The notes under the pieces were generated by a model. The model did no database searches. It was not told the origin of the DNA and worked only from the letters and a program-made list of their open reading frames with translations. Below are positions 8,928-17,016 of a DNA stretch of 64,000 nt, one piece after another. How positions within the stretch are numbered: the stretch's first letter is position 1; the number at the start of each line of letters is the position of its first letter. Location of the stretch: the NCBI GenBank assembly GCA_003255745.1, contig KZ836026.1, positions 45,689 to 109,688 of the forward strand. The letters run 5' to 3'. Position numbers and translations under genes: made by a program. Source of the stretch: Paracoccus saliphilus (GTDB lineage Bacteria; Pseudomonadota; Alphaproteobacteria; Rhodobacterales; Rhodobacteraceae).

Positions 8928-9403
8928 GCGGTGATCCGCACGGGGGGGATGCGGACCTCCTCCAGGTTGGTGCCGGTGCCTTCGCGGTCGACGACTAGGA
9001 AATCGGCGGCGCGGTCCAGGGGCGTCAGGACGCCGTGCCAGGTTCCCGCGTGCAGGTTCACGCCGGTCCCCGCCGGCACCAGGAAGGCGCGGGGCGTGCC
9101 GGGGCGGCCGTTCTCGTCCGGGGCCACGACCGACAGCCAGGCATCAGGACCCATCGGCATGAAGGCCTGGCTGCCCAGGGGATGGCGTTCCAGCAGGTCG
9201 CAGTCATAGGGCAGGCTGACGGGCGTGCTGCGAAAGATCGAGATGATCGCCTCTCCGCCGCCCCGCTGGACGGTGGCCAGCGCGTGGTGGCGTTCGCAGC
9301 GGCCCGCGTTGATCATGCGGTCGGGGGTGGATTTCGGGGCCAGCACTTCGCCAAAGGGGGCGAAGGCTGCGGCGGTCAAGGGTTCGATGCGGATCTGGAT
9401 CAT
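8924..9403 (-). CDS. allA: Ureidoglycolate lyase
   Basis: 159 residues matching the AllA cupin family: N-terminal IEPLTAAAFAPFGEVLA, then IISIFRSTP, a HPLGSQAFMPMG segment and the C-terminal VNLHAGTWHGVLTPL. AllA converts ureidoglycolate to glyoxylate and urea in allantoin catabolism. No other purine-degradation gene is nearby. It sits in a chain fsr-like, GT90, allA, rnhB with small gaps, so its transcription may be general rather than purine-induced. Sequence match to the family is strong; physiological use is inferred. Confidence 0.88.
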   Translation of the reverse strand: MIQIRIEPLTAAAFAPFGEVLAPKSTPDRMINAGRCERHHALATVQRGGGEAIISIFRSTPVSLPYDCDLLERHPLGSQAFMPMGPDAWLSVVAPDENGRPGTPRAFLVPAGTGVNLHAGTWHGVLTPLDRAADFLVVDREGTGTNLEEVRIPPVRITA

Positions 9404-9412
9404 GGCCGGGGT

Positions 9413-11125
9413 TTAGCGCGCCTGCGCCAGCCCGTCGAGGATCAGGCGCATCAGGTCTGCGCGCGCGGCAGGATCGCGCAGATATGCCGCCTCGGTCCGG
9501 GCGGCGCGGGACATGGCCTTGCACTCGTCGGGATGGGCGCGGGCCCAGGCCAGCTTGTCCTTCAAGTCGGTCAGGTGGCGGGCGACGGGGATGAAATGCT
9601 GCCAGGGCTTGAAGCGGCCAGAATAAAAGACCTGCCAGCCATCCTGTTCCGCCAGCAGGACCCCGTTGCTGTCCAGCGCCCCGATGAAATTCGAGCCGTG
9701 GTCGTAGCCCGTCAGGCACAGCTGATAGCGGAAGCGCCGGAAGGTGTCGGGGCCGGCGCGGGGCCGGCAATAAGGCGCCAGCAGCGGGTCGTCGGCGAAC
9801 CGGCGATAGCCCCAGGCCAGGACCAGCCCCAGGTCAAAGTCGGGATCGTCGAAATACCGCCGCAAAAAGGCCATCCGGTTGGTGCGGCAAAGGCCCTGCC
9901 ATGCGTCGTCGCGCTGGTCCGGGGTCACGGCCTCGGCCAAGCGGGCCAGCCAGACATGGCTGGCGGGGCCGGGTTTGACGCCACCGCGCATTTCCGACCC
10001 CGAGATCATGCCGCGCCAGATCAGCCGGTCCTCCTTTTCGTCAAAGGGGATCGGGTCGGGGGGCAGGCGCGTGTCAAAGCCGGGAAGGCCGATGGCGTGC
10101 TGGTCGGGCAAGGGCCACAGCACCGCGTTCACCGCCCCCGCGCGGCGGTTGTGGCACAGGACCGGGCGGTCCAGCGCGTGACCTTCGGGGCTGCCGAACC
10201 AGCGGCTGTCCTCCATGTCGATCCAGACCGGGTCGCGGCGGTCCAGCGCCAGGATGTCGTTGATGACGCCCTCGGCGCGGACCAGCTTGAAGTGCCGCCC
10301 TTCGCGCGCCAGGGCAAAGGGACGTCCGCCGGGGGGTGCGGGCAGCGTAAACTGTCGCGGGCGGCCCTGCGGGTCGGTCACCGCGCCCACGCCATCGGTG
10401 CGGCCGTTCCAGTGGCAGGCATAGCCCGAAAGGCCCGACAGATCGCCCGGCGATTGGCGGTCCAGCCCGGCCAGGCAGAAGCGGGCAACATCCGCAGCCC
10501 AGCCCGGCGGCGCGACAGGCGGATCGGGCTGATCCAGCAACGCGGTCAGCCCCTGGGTCGCATCAGGGACCGGCCAGCGGGCAAAGGGCAGCGTCCGCAT
10601 CGGCAGCAGCGGGTTCAGCCGCGCAGCCAGGTCGGCGGGGCTGTCATGGTCGGGATCGACAATGATCAGCCGCGGGTCGTCACCGAACAGCGCCCGGACG
10701 GCGTCCAGATGCGCCTGCAGATCCTGCTGCCACAGCTGCGGCATGGCGGCGGGCGGCACGCCCCCGTGACGGGCGTGGCAGCGCAACGCGTCGGTTGACA
10801 GGCGCCACAGCGCCCAGGGATCGTGGGGCGGGATCGTCAGCAGGAAATGCGCCCCCGGCAGCCGATCGCGCAAAAAGGCGGCGCAGCGCCAGGCCTCGAG
10901 CGGGGGGCGCCAGTGCGGCGCATGGCGGTAAAGGCCCGCGACAAGCCGCGCCTGGGGCCAGTCCTTCAGGGGCCGCTGTCCCTGCCCCATCGCATAAAGG
11001 ATGTCGGTGGCCAGGCGGCCGCCCTCGTGGCAGGCGGTCTGGTGGCCGTTGGCCTGGAACAGCCGAACCAGCGCGGCCTCCAGCGGGCTGTCAGGGCCCA
11101 GGTGGACGAAGACGGGCGGCGCCAC
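9413..11125 (-). CDS. GT90-type glycosyltransferase with an N-terminal extra domain
   Basis: 570 residues. The C-terminal half (about 330-560) matches the glycosyltransferase family 90 / CAP10 / LPS-modifying pattern: LIWRGMISGSEMR corresponds to the family FRG-x-TG motif, followed by GYDHGSNFIGALDSNGVLL and VFYSGRFKPWQHFIPV. These enzymes add xylose or glucose to glycans or proteins. The N-terminal 200 residues (starting PPVFVHLGPDSP) look like a divergent sulfotransferase- or nucleotide-binding-like domain; I cannot assign it firmly. The GTG start at 11125 lies 2 nt after the MFS stop. Substrate unknown, probably a surface polysaccharide. Confidence 0.72.
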   Translation of the reverse strand: MAPPVFVHLGPDSPLEAALVRLFQANGHQTACHEGGRLATDILYAMGQGQRPLKDWPQARLVAGLYRHAPHWRPPLEAWRCAAFLRDRLPGAHFLLTIPPHDPWALWRLSTDALRCHARHGGVPPAAMPQLWQQDLQAHLDAVRALFGDDPRLIIVDPDHDSPADLAARLNPLLPMRTLPFARWPVPDATQGLTALLDQPDPPVAPPGWAADVARFCLAGLDRQSPGDLSGLSGYACHWNGRTDGVGAVTDPQGRPRQFTLPAPPGGRPFALAREGRHFKLVRAEGVINDILALDRRDPVWIDMEDSRWFGSPEGHALDRPVLCHNRRAGAVNAVLWPLPDQHAIGLPGFDTRLPPDPIPFDEKEDRLIWRGMISGSEMRGGVKPGPASHVWLARLAEAVTPDQRDDAWQGLCRTNRMAFLRRYFDDPDFDLGLVLAWGYRRFADDPLLAPYCRPRAGPDTFRRFRYQLCLTGYDHGSNFIGALDSNGVLLAEQDGWQVFYSGRFKPWQHFIPVARHLTDLKDKLAWARAHPDECKAMSRAARTEAAYLRDPAARADLMRLILDGLAQAR

Positions 11126-11128
11126 GCG

Positions 11129-12355
11129 TCAGCCCGCCATTCGGTCGCGCCGTGGCAGCAGGATCGTCAGCAGTCCCAGCACGGGCAGCACCGAACAGAG
11201 CTGAAAGACCGTCTGGATGCCGCGCACATCGGCCAGAACCCCCAGTGCTGCCGCCGCGATCCCGCCCATGCCGAAGGAAAAGCCGAAGAACAGCCCGGCG
11301 ATCATGCCGGTGCGGCCGGGCACCAGTTCCTGCGCAAAGACCACGATGGCGGGAAAGGCCGAGGCCAGGATCAGCCCGATCAGCACCGCCAGCACGCCCG
11401 TGGCCTGCAGTCCCACATGCGGCAGGAGCAGGGTGAAGGGCAGCACGCCCAGGATCGACACCCAGATGACCGTCAGCGGCCCGACCCGGTCGCCGATGAC
11501 GCCGCCCAGCATCACGCCCCCCGCCATGCCCACAAGGAACAGGAACAGCATCAGCTGCGCCCCTTGGGTCGAGAGGCCGAACTTGTCGATGGTAAAGAAC
11601 GTGAAATAGCTGCTCATCGATGCGGTGTAGATATTCTTGGTGAAAACCAGCGCCGCCAGGACCGCAATGGCGCGGATCACCGTGGCGCGCGGCAGGCGCA
11701 GCCGCTGGTCGGGGCGGGCGGCGGCGGCGCGGCGGCGCGTCTCGGCCCAGGCACCCACGCGCCACAGGATCGCCGCGCCCAGGGCCGCCGCGACTGCGAA
11801 CCAAGCCACCGCCGGACGGCCCAGGGGCACCACGATGAAGGCCGCCAGCAGCGGCCCCAGCGAGGTGCCGAAATTGCCGCCCAGCTGGAACACCGACTGC
11901 GCCGTGCCAAAGCGCCCGCCCGAGGCCAGCCGCGCCACGCGCGAGCTTTCGGGATGAAACACCGCCGAGCCGATGCCGATCAGCATCGCCCCCGCCAGCA
12001 GCATCGCGTAATGATGCGCCGTCGCCAGAAGCACCACCCCCGCCAAGGTCGAGCCCATCCCGAAGGGCAGCGAGCGCGGCTGCGGGTGCCGGTCGGTGGC
12101 CATGCCGATCAGCGGCTGCAGCAGCGAGGCTGTGACCTGGAAGGCCAGGGTTATCACCCCGATCTGCGCATAGGACAGCGCGAATTCCACCCGCAGCAGC
12201 GGATAGATCGCCGCCAGCATAGACTGCATCACGTCGTTGATCATGTGGCACAGGCTGATTGCCGTCAGCACCCCCCACGACGTCAGCTGCGCGGCCGGGG
12301 CGGCGATTCCGGCCTTGGGTGCCGGTTGCGGGGAGGTCATCTGCATGGCGTTCAC
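11129..12355 (-). CDS. MFS transporter of the fosmidomycin-resistance (Fsr) type
   Basis: About 408 residues with 12 predicted transmembrane helices. The Fsr family is indicated by the N-terminal SLCHMINDVMQSMLAAIYPLL and by GIGSAVFHPESSRVARLASG, which is a hallmark of this subfamily. Fsr exports fosmidomycin in E. coli; here the substrate is unknown. The assigned start is a GTG with a weak Shine-Dalgarno; an ATG a few codons later is possible. It is divergent from a GntR-type regulator and followed directly by the GT90 gene. Confidence 0.87.
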   Translation of the reverse strand: MNAMQMTSPQPAPKAGIAAPAAQLTSWGVLTAISLCHMINDVMQSMLAAIYPLLRVEFALSYAQIGVITLAFQVTASLLQPLIGMATDRHPQPRSLPFGMGSTLAGVVLLATAHHYAMLLAGAMLIGIGSAVFHPESSRVARLASGGRFGTAQSVFQLGGNFGTSLGPLLAAFIVVPLGRPAVAWFAVAAALGAAILWRVGAWAETRRRAAAARPDQRLRLPRATVIRAIAVLAALVFTKNIYTASMSSYFTFFTIDKFGLSTQGAQLMLFLFLVGMAGGVMLGGVIGDRVGPLTVIWVSILGVLPFTLLLPHVGLQATGVLAVLIGLILASAFPAIVVFAQELVPGRTGMIAGLFFGFSFGMGGIAAAALGVLADVRGIQTVFQLCSVLPVLGLLTILLPRRDRMAG

Positions 12356-12475
12356 CAGATCATTGCAGAAAATGCATTTATCAGACCTGCCCGAAAGTCA
12401 AAGGGATATGCTGACGCGACGTCGCGCGCGTCCGACCCGCCGGCGGGGGCCAATTACCTTGCGCTATAACCTTTT

Positions 12476-12504
12476 GGACAGCTGTATAATTCTTTTACAT
12501 GTCC
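12476..12504. promoter_or_regulatory. Promoter and imperfect palindrome overlapping the gntR start
   Basis: TATAAT at 12485-12490 lies inside an imperfect inverted repeat (GGACAgcTGTA 12476-12486 and TACATGTCC 12496-12504). It could be a -10 element occluded by an operator, likely for autoregulation. If so, transcription starts near 12497 and the first ATG (12499) would be leaderless. Confidence 0.45.
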
Positions 12505-13299
12505 TATCAAGGATTCACCTTTGTTTATATCGAGTGTGCCGATATGGCCCATCTGCCCGAAGGGGCGTCGGCGCATTTGCGTGCCTCGCCGCCCGAACCA
12601 AGCCGCAAGCGCCTGAATACATGGCAGGCGATCCGCGCCGAAGTGCTGCGCCGCATCCGTGCGGGCGAATGGCCCCCCGGCGCCCTGATCCCGACCGAAC
12701 AGCATCTGTCCGTTGAAATGGGCTGCGCGCGCGCCACCGTGAACCGGGCGCTGCGCGAGCTGGCCGACAGCGGCATCATCCAGCGCCGGCGCAAGGTGGG
12801 CACGCGGGTGGCCGCGACGCCGCTGCGCCGCACGACCTTGCGCCTGCCCGCCATCCGCACCGAGATCGAGGGGATGGGCGCGGCCTATTCCTATCAGCTG
12901 ACCGAATGCGAAGCCCGCCTGCCCACGCCCGAGGCGATGCGGGCGCTGCAGGTCGACGCGCAGGACCCGCTGCTGCTGGTCATGTCGCGCCACATGGCCG
13001 ACGGGCAACCCCATTGCAGCGAGGCGATCTGGCTGAACCCCCGCGCCTTGGCCACGCCCGATGCCGTGGTCTTTGCCGTTGAGCCGCCGCAGGAATGGCT
13101 GGCGCGGACTTTGGCGGTGATGCAGACCAGCTTTTCGATCCTGGCGGAACCCGCCAGCGGCACCTGCGCCCTGAATCTTGGGGTCGAGCCCGGAACGCCC
13201 GTCCTGACAATCGAGCGGGTGAATTCCATGGATGCGCTGCCCGTGTCCTTTGCGCGGCAATTCTATCCGCCCAAGCACCGGCTGATCTTCGACGCCTAG
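12499..13299 (+). CDS. GntR/HutC-family transcriptional regulator with UTRA domain
   Basis: Up to 266 residues. An N-terminal winged helix (TWQAIRAEVLRRIRAGEWPP, then MGCARATVNRALRELADSGI) is followed by a C-terminal UTRA ligand-binding domain (about 110-260). HutC-type proteins are effector-responsive repressors. The start is unclear: ATG 12499 would be nearly leaderless from the visible TATAAT, while ATG 12544 (MAHLPEG) leaves a leader of about 47 nt. The stop codon shares the palindrome CTAG (13296-13299) with the stop of the converging CoA ligase gene. Likely targets are itself and the divergent MFS gene (inferred). Confidence 0.88.
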   Translation: MSYQGFTFVYIECADMAHLPEGASAHLRASPPEPSRKRLNTWQAIRAEVLRRIRAGEWPPGALIPTEQHLSVEMGCARATVNRALRELADSGIIQRRRKVGTRVAATPLRRTTLRLPAIRTEIEGMGAAYSYQLTECEARLPTPEAMRALQVDAQDPLLLVMSRHMADGQPHCSEAIWLNPRALATPDAVVFAVEPPQEWLARTLAVMQTSFSILAEPASGTCALNLGVEPGTPVLTIERVNSMDALPVSFARQFYPPKHRLIFDA

Positions 13300-14819
13300 G
13301 TCTGCGCATCGTCCCGCAGCAGCGCCGCAAAATGGTCCAGCAGGCGGTGCTTCAGCACCTTGCCGGTGGCCGCGGCCGGCAGTGGGCCGGTCAGCAGGAT
13401 GCGCGTCGGCCGCTTGTAGGCCGACAGCCGCGCCGCCGCATGGGCGGCCAGCACCTCGGCCGTGACGGCGCCCGGTGCGATCAGCTGGCAGAAGGCCAGC
13501 ACATCCTCGTCGCCGCCGTCCCGTGCGCGGCCGATCACGGCTGTCTGCAGGACGGCCGGATGGTCGTTCAGCGCGGCCTCGACCTCGGGCGGGTAGACGT
13601 TGAAGCCGCCGCGGATGATCAGCTCCTTGCTGCGGCCGACGATGTGCAGCCGGCCCTGGTCGTCGATGCGGCCCAGATCGCCCGTATGCATCCAGCCATC
13701 CCCGTCCAGCACCTGCGCGGTGGCCTGCGGATTGCGGAAATAGCCGCGCATGACATGCGGGCCGCGGGTCAGCACCTCGCCGGTGCCGGGTTCGCGGCCG
13801 ACCGAGCTGTCCAGCGCGATTTGCACCCCCGGCAGCGGGCGGCCGGCCGAGGGGTCGGGATCGCCCTTGGCATTGGTGGTGATGGTCACGCCCGCCGTGG
13901 TTTCGGTCATGCCATAGCCGTTCTGCAGCGCGATCCCGTAAAAGGCCTCGGCCCGGCGCTTCCAGTCGGGGTCCAAGGGGGCGGCGCCGCTGCTGACATA
14001 GCGCAGGGGGCCGTCCAGGCGGTCCAGCCCGCGGGCGCGCGCCTCGGCCATGATGGCGGCGTGCATCTGCGGGACGGCGGGCAGGACCGTCACGCCCTGC
14101 TGCAGCGCGTCCAAGACGGCGGCGGCGGAAAAGCGCGGCGCCAGCCGCAGATGCGCGCCCGCCGACAGGCCCGCGCACATCATCGAGGTCAGCCCGAAAA
14201 CATGGGTCAGGGGCAACACACCATAGATCAGGTCGCCCGGCACGATGCCGCGCAGCCGGGCCGAGGACTGGCCGCCGAAGATCAGGTTTCCGTGGGTCAG
14301 CATCACGCCCTTGGGCGTTCCTGTCGTGCCGGTGGTGTAGAGGATCACGGCCGTCATGCCGGCATCGGGTTCGACCACCTCGGGCGTGCAGTCGAAGGGA
14401 CCCGAAAGGTGCAGCATGCCGCCCGCCAGGTCCAGCGCGCGCGCCCCGGCGGCGGCGGCATGGGCGCGGGCGGGGTCGCTGACATCGGACAGGTGGACGG
14501 TCAGACGCGGTTCGGTGTGCGCGGCGATCTTCTGCAGCTCCGGCCCGGTCATGCGGGCGTTGACCGGGACCGCCACCGCATCCATCCGCCCCGCCGCCAG
14601 CAGCAGAACCGCGACGGATGCCGCATTCTCGGCCACGATCAGCAGGCGGTCGCCGGGGCGCAGGCCCTGGTCACGCAGGATCTGTTCAGCCTGCGCCGCG
14701 CGGGCGTCTAAGGCGGCATAGGTCAGCACCTCTCCGGTCCAGTCGGTCAGCGCGGGACGGTCTGAATGGGCGGCGGCGGCCCGGTCGAACAGCTGGTGAA
14801 AACGGGTGGTTTCGGTCAT
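13296..14819 (-). CDS. Acyl-CoA synthetase (class I adenylate-forming)
   Basis: 507 residues. The AMP-binding signature ILYTTGTTGTPKGVML is near residue 175, followed by YGMTETTAG, the TGDLGRID motif and the C-terminal catalytic lysine in ATGKVLKHRL. It activates a carboxylic acid to acyl-CoA with ATP. It is the last gene of the minus-strand beta-oxidation unit, 4 nt overlapping the crotonase gene. By context it should activate the acid imported by the TRAP system, comparable to PimA of Rhodopseudomonas palustris (inferred). Confidence 0.92.
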   Translation of the reverse strand: MTETTRFHQLFDRAAAAHSDRPALTDWTGEVLTYAALDARAAQAEQILRDQGLRPGDRLLIVAENAASVAVLLLAAGRMDAVAVPVNARMTGPELQKIAAHTEPRLTVHLSDVSDPARAHAAAAGARALDLAGGMLHLSGPFDCTPEVVEPDAGMTAVILYTTGTTGTPKGVMLTHGNLIFGGQSSARLRGIVPGDLIYGVLPLTHVFGLTSMMCAGLSAGAHLRLAPRFSAAAVLDALQQGVTVLPAVPQMHAAIMAEARARGLDRLDGPLRYVSSGAAPLDPDWKRRAEAFYGIALQNGYGMTETTAGVTITTNAKGDPDPSAGRPLPGVQIALDSSVGREPGTGEVLTRGPHVMRGYFRNPQATAQVLDGDGWMHTGDLGRIDDQGRLHIVGRSKELIIRGGFNVYPPEVEAALNDHPAVLQTAVIGRARDGGDEDVLAFCQLIAPGAVTAEVLAAHAAARLSAYKRPTRILLTGPLPAAATGKVLKHRLLDHFAALLRDDAQT

Positions 14820-15628
14820 GTCCCCTCGCGCAGTCGTCGGAAATCGGGGGCGCGCTTGGCCAGAAAGGCGGTGATGCCCTCGGCGGCCTCAGGCGCGGCA
14901 AGGGCATCGGCCATCGCGTCGCGTTCGGCCGTCAGCTGCGCCTCGAAAACGGTGGCGCGCCAGCCGGTCAGCAGGCGCTTGATGGCGGCCTGGGCCTCGG
15001 CCGGGCCTTGGGCCAGGCGGTCGGCCAAGGCCATCGCGGCCATGATCGCCTCGCCCGGATCGGTCAGTTCGTTGATGACGCCCAGCGCATGCAGCCGCTC
15101 GGCGGTGACGGGCTGGCCGGTCAACGCCATCTGCGCAGCGATCTGCGGCGGCAGCGCGGCCCCCAGTGCGGCGGTCAGCCCGCCATCGGGCACCAACCCG
15201 GCATTGACATAGGCAGCGGTGAAGCGCGCGTCGCGGGCCGCAATCACCATGTCGCAGGCCAGCGCCAGCGACAGGCCCGCGCCGGCAGCGCCCCCCTCGA
15301 CCACGGCGATCACCGGGCGCGGGCAGTGGACCACGGCGCGGATCAGGTCGTTCAGCGCGTCGATTCGGTCGCGGCGCTGGGTTTCGTCCATCTGCTGGGC
15401 GGTGATCAGCATGTTCAGATCCCCCCCGGCGCAGAAGAAATCGCCCTCCCCCATCAGGATTACGGCGCCGATCCGGGGTTCGTCGGCCGCCATGCGCAGC
15501 GCCTGGTGCAGCCCGTCGTAGAATTCAGGCGTCAGCGCGTTGCGGCGGGCAGCATTGCGGTTTTCCACCACCAGGCGGTCGCCAAGGTCGCTGATTTCGC
15601 AGTGCGGGTTGGTGAGGGCGGTCATCAT
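14816..15628 (-). CDS. Crotonase-family protein, isomerase-like active site
   Basis: About 270 residues of the enoyl-CoA hydratase/isomerase fold. The oxyanion-hole region (GDFFCAGGDLNML) and GGAAGAGLSLALACDMVIAA are present. The two hydratase glutamates are not: GAGLSLA lacks the first and AYVNAGLVPDGG lacks the second. The latter has the Asp of PaaG-type enoyl-CoA isomerases (known from that family). So isomerisation of unsaturated acyl-CoA is more likely than hydration. The frame extends upstream to 16066, but the start is the ATGATG at 15628/15625, overlapping the thioesterase stop. Confidence 0.85.
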   Translation of the reverse strand: MMTALTNPHCEISDLGDRLVVENRNAARRNALTPEFYDGLHQALRMAADEPRIGAVILMGEGDFFCAGGDLNMLITAQQMDETQRRDRIDALNDLIRAVVHCPRPVIAVVEGGAAGAGLSLALACDMVIAARDARFTAAYVNAGLVPDGGLTAALGAALPPQIAAQMALTGQPVTAERLHALGVINELTDPGEAIMAAMALADRLAQGPAEAQAAIKRLLTGWRATVFEAQLTAERDAMADALAAPEAAEGITAFLAKRAPDFRRLREGT

Positions 15629-16023
15629 GGCTCCTGTCGGGACTTGCGGAAGACGCCGGTCGCGGTCGCGATCAGCGTACCGTCCTGATGCCGCAACTGG
15701 CCCTCGATGAACAGGGTCGCCCGCCCGCCGCCGGTGACGCGGCCGGTGGCCTCGACCGGACCGGGGCGGCCGGGGGACAGGTAGTTCACCGTCAGCGACA
15801 GCGTGGTGAAGGGGTGCCGCCCGGTCGCGTCCACGGTCAGACTGCCGGTGGCGCCCATCGCGCTGTCCAGAAGCGTCGCCGCCAGCCCGCCATGCAGCAT
15901 ACCCTGCCGGTTCAGGTGGCGGTCGTCCAGGTCCAGGCGGCAGCGCGCCCCGGCGGGGTCGCCCACGTCCAACTCGTAGCCGATCAGCGTCTGGGTGCCC
16001 GTCTCGTCCCGGATCAGGCCCAT
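15625..16023 (-). CDS. PaaI-type hotdog thioesterase
   Basis: 132 residues. The hotdog signature RQGMLHGGLAATLLDSAMGA contains the His-Gly-Gly and downstream Asp typical of PaaI/YdiI acyl-CoA thioesterases. It may hydrolyse stalled CoA intermediates and recycle CoA. The frame is open far upstream, but the ATG at 16023, overlapping the end of the acyl-CoA dehydrogenase by 10 nt, gives a protein of family length. It ends overlapping the crotonase start. Confidence 0.88.
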   Translation of the reverse strand: MGLIRDETGTQTLIGYELDVGDPAGARCRLDLDDRHLNRQGMLHGGLAATLLDSAMGATGSLTVDATGRHPFTTLSLTVNYLSPGRPGPVEATGRVTGGGRATLFIEGQLRHQDGTLIATATGVFRKSRQEP

Positions 16024-17012
16024 GCGGGCTCGCCTCGGGCAAAGCGGTCCAGGTGCCAGTCGGCATCGCCCATCGCGGTGTCGGCGGTCATCAGGCGGCG
16101 GACCATGCCGGCCAGCGCATATTCCTCGGTCATGCCGATGCCGCCATGCAGCTGCACCGATTCTTCGGCGACCAGGCGGGCGACCCGGCCCAGTGTGACC
16201 TTGCAGGCCTGAAGATGGCGGTCGCGCAGGGACGCATCCGCCGTCAGGTGGCCCGAGAGGTTTACCACGGCCGAGCGCGCCTGTTCGACCTCGACCGCCA
16301 GGTCGGCGGCGCGGTGGGCCAGCGCCTGGAAGGAGATCAGCGGCTGGCCGAACTGCTTTCGCTGCTTCAGGTAATCCAGCGTCAGGTCCACCGCCGCAGT
16401 GATCGTGCCCAGCGCATGGGCCGAATGGGCCAGGACGCCGCGCGCCAACGGCCTGCCGAAGTCGGACAGCGCGCCCAGGCGCGTCGCGGGTGTGGCCTCC
16501 AGGATCAGGTCGGCGCCGCGCTGGCCGTCCATCATCGGATAGCCGCGCAGCGTCAGGCCGGGGGCACCCGGCTGGACCAGCCACAGCGCGTCGGCGGTGG
16601 TGACCAGGATCGCGGCGGCGTCCTCGGCGCCGGCGACCATGGTCTTGCGGCCGGTCAGGCTGTCGCCATCGGCGCGGATCGCGACGCCGCGGTCATAGCG
16701 GGTGCCGGGCTCGGCATCGGCGAAGGCGAGGACCGTGCCTTCGGGAACCTCGTGTCCCGCCTGGGCCAGGGCCGCGCCCGCGATCATGGTGGGGATCAGC
16801 GGCAGGGCGGCGCCCGCGCGGCCCAGTTCCTGGAAGATCAGCGCCACGGCGGCGCCCGATCCGTCAAAGCCGCCCTCGTCCTCGGTCAGCAGGGCGGCGA
16901 TGACGCCGGCCTCGGCCAGGGCGGGCCACAGCCCCTCGCCCGTGTGGCGGGTCAGGATGCCGCGCAGGCTGTCCTGCAACATGCGGTGATCGTCGGAAAG
17001 CTGAAAGTCCAT
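16014..17012 (-). CDS. Acyl-CoA dehydrogenase, short subunit type (PimD-like)
   Basis: 332 residues starting MDFQLSDDHRMLQDSLRGIL. Acyl-CoA dehydrogenase N-terminal, middle and C-terminal domains are present; the C-terminus has ESVQLHGGIGMTEEY. It ends without the usual YEGT-x-EIQR segment that carries the catalytic glutamate in MCAD-type enzymes. Its pairing with the next acyl-CoA dehydrogenase (4-nt gap) suggests a heteromeric enzyme like PimC/PimD, which oxidises dicarboxyl-CoA (inferred). FAD-dependent, cytoplasmic. Confidence 0.88.
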   Translation of the reverse strand: MDFQLSDDHRMLQDSLRGILTRHTGEGLWPALAEAGVIAALLTEDEGGFDGSGAAVALIFQELGRAGAALPLIPTMIAGAALAQAGHEVPEGTVLAFADAEPGTRYDRGVAIRADGDSLTGRKTMVAGAEDAAAILVTTADALWLVQPGAPGLTLRGYPMMDGQRGADLILEATPATRLGALSDFGRPLARGVLAHSAHALGTITAAVDLTLDYLKQRKQFGQPLISFQALAHRAADLAVEVEQARSAVVNLSGHLTADASLRDRHLQACKVTLGRVARLVAEESVQLHGGIGMTEEYALAGMVRRLMTADTAMGDADWHLDRFARGEPAWA

Positions 17013-17016
17013 CGCC

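Noticed and set aside
15629..16584. Upstream extensions of the thioesterase and crotonase frames
   Set aside because: They overlap the acyl-CoA dehydrogenase gene. Family start and overlapping ATGs support the shorter forms.
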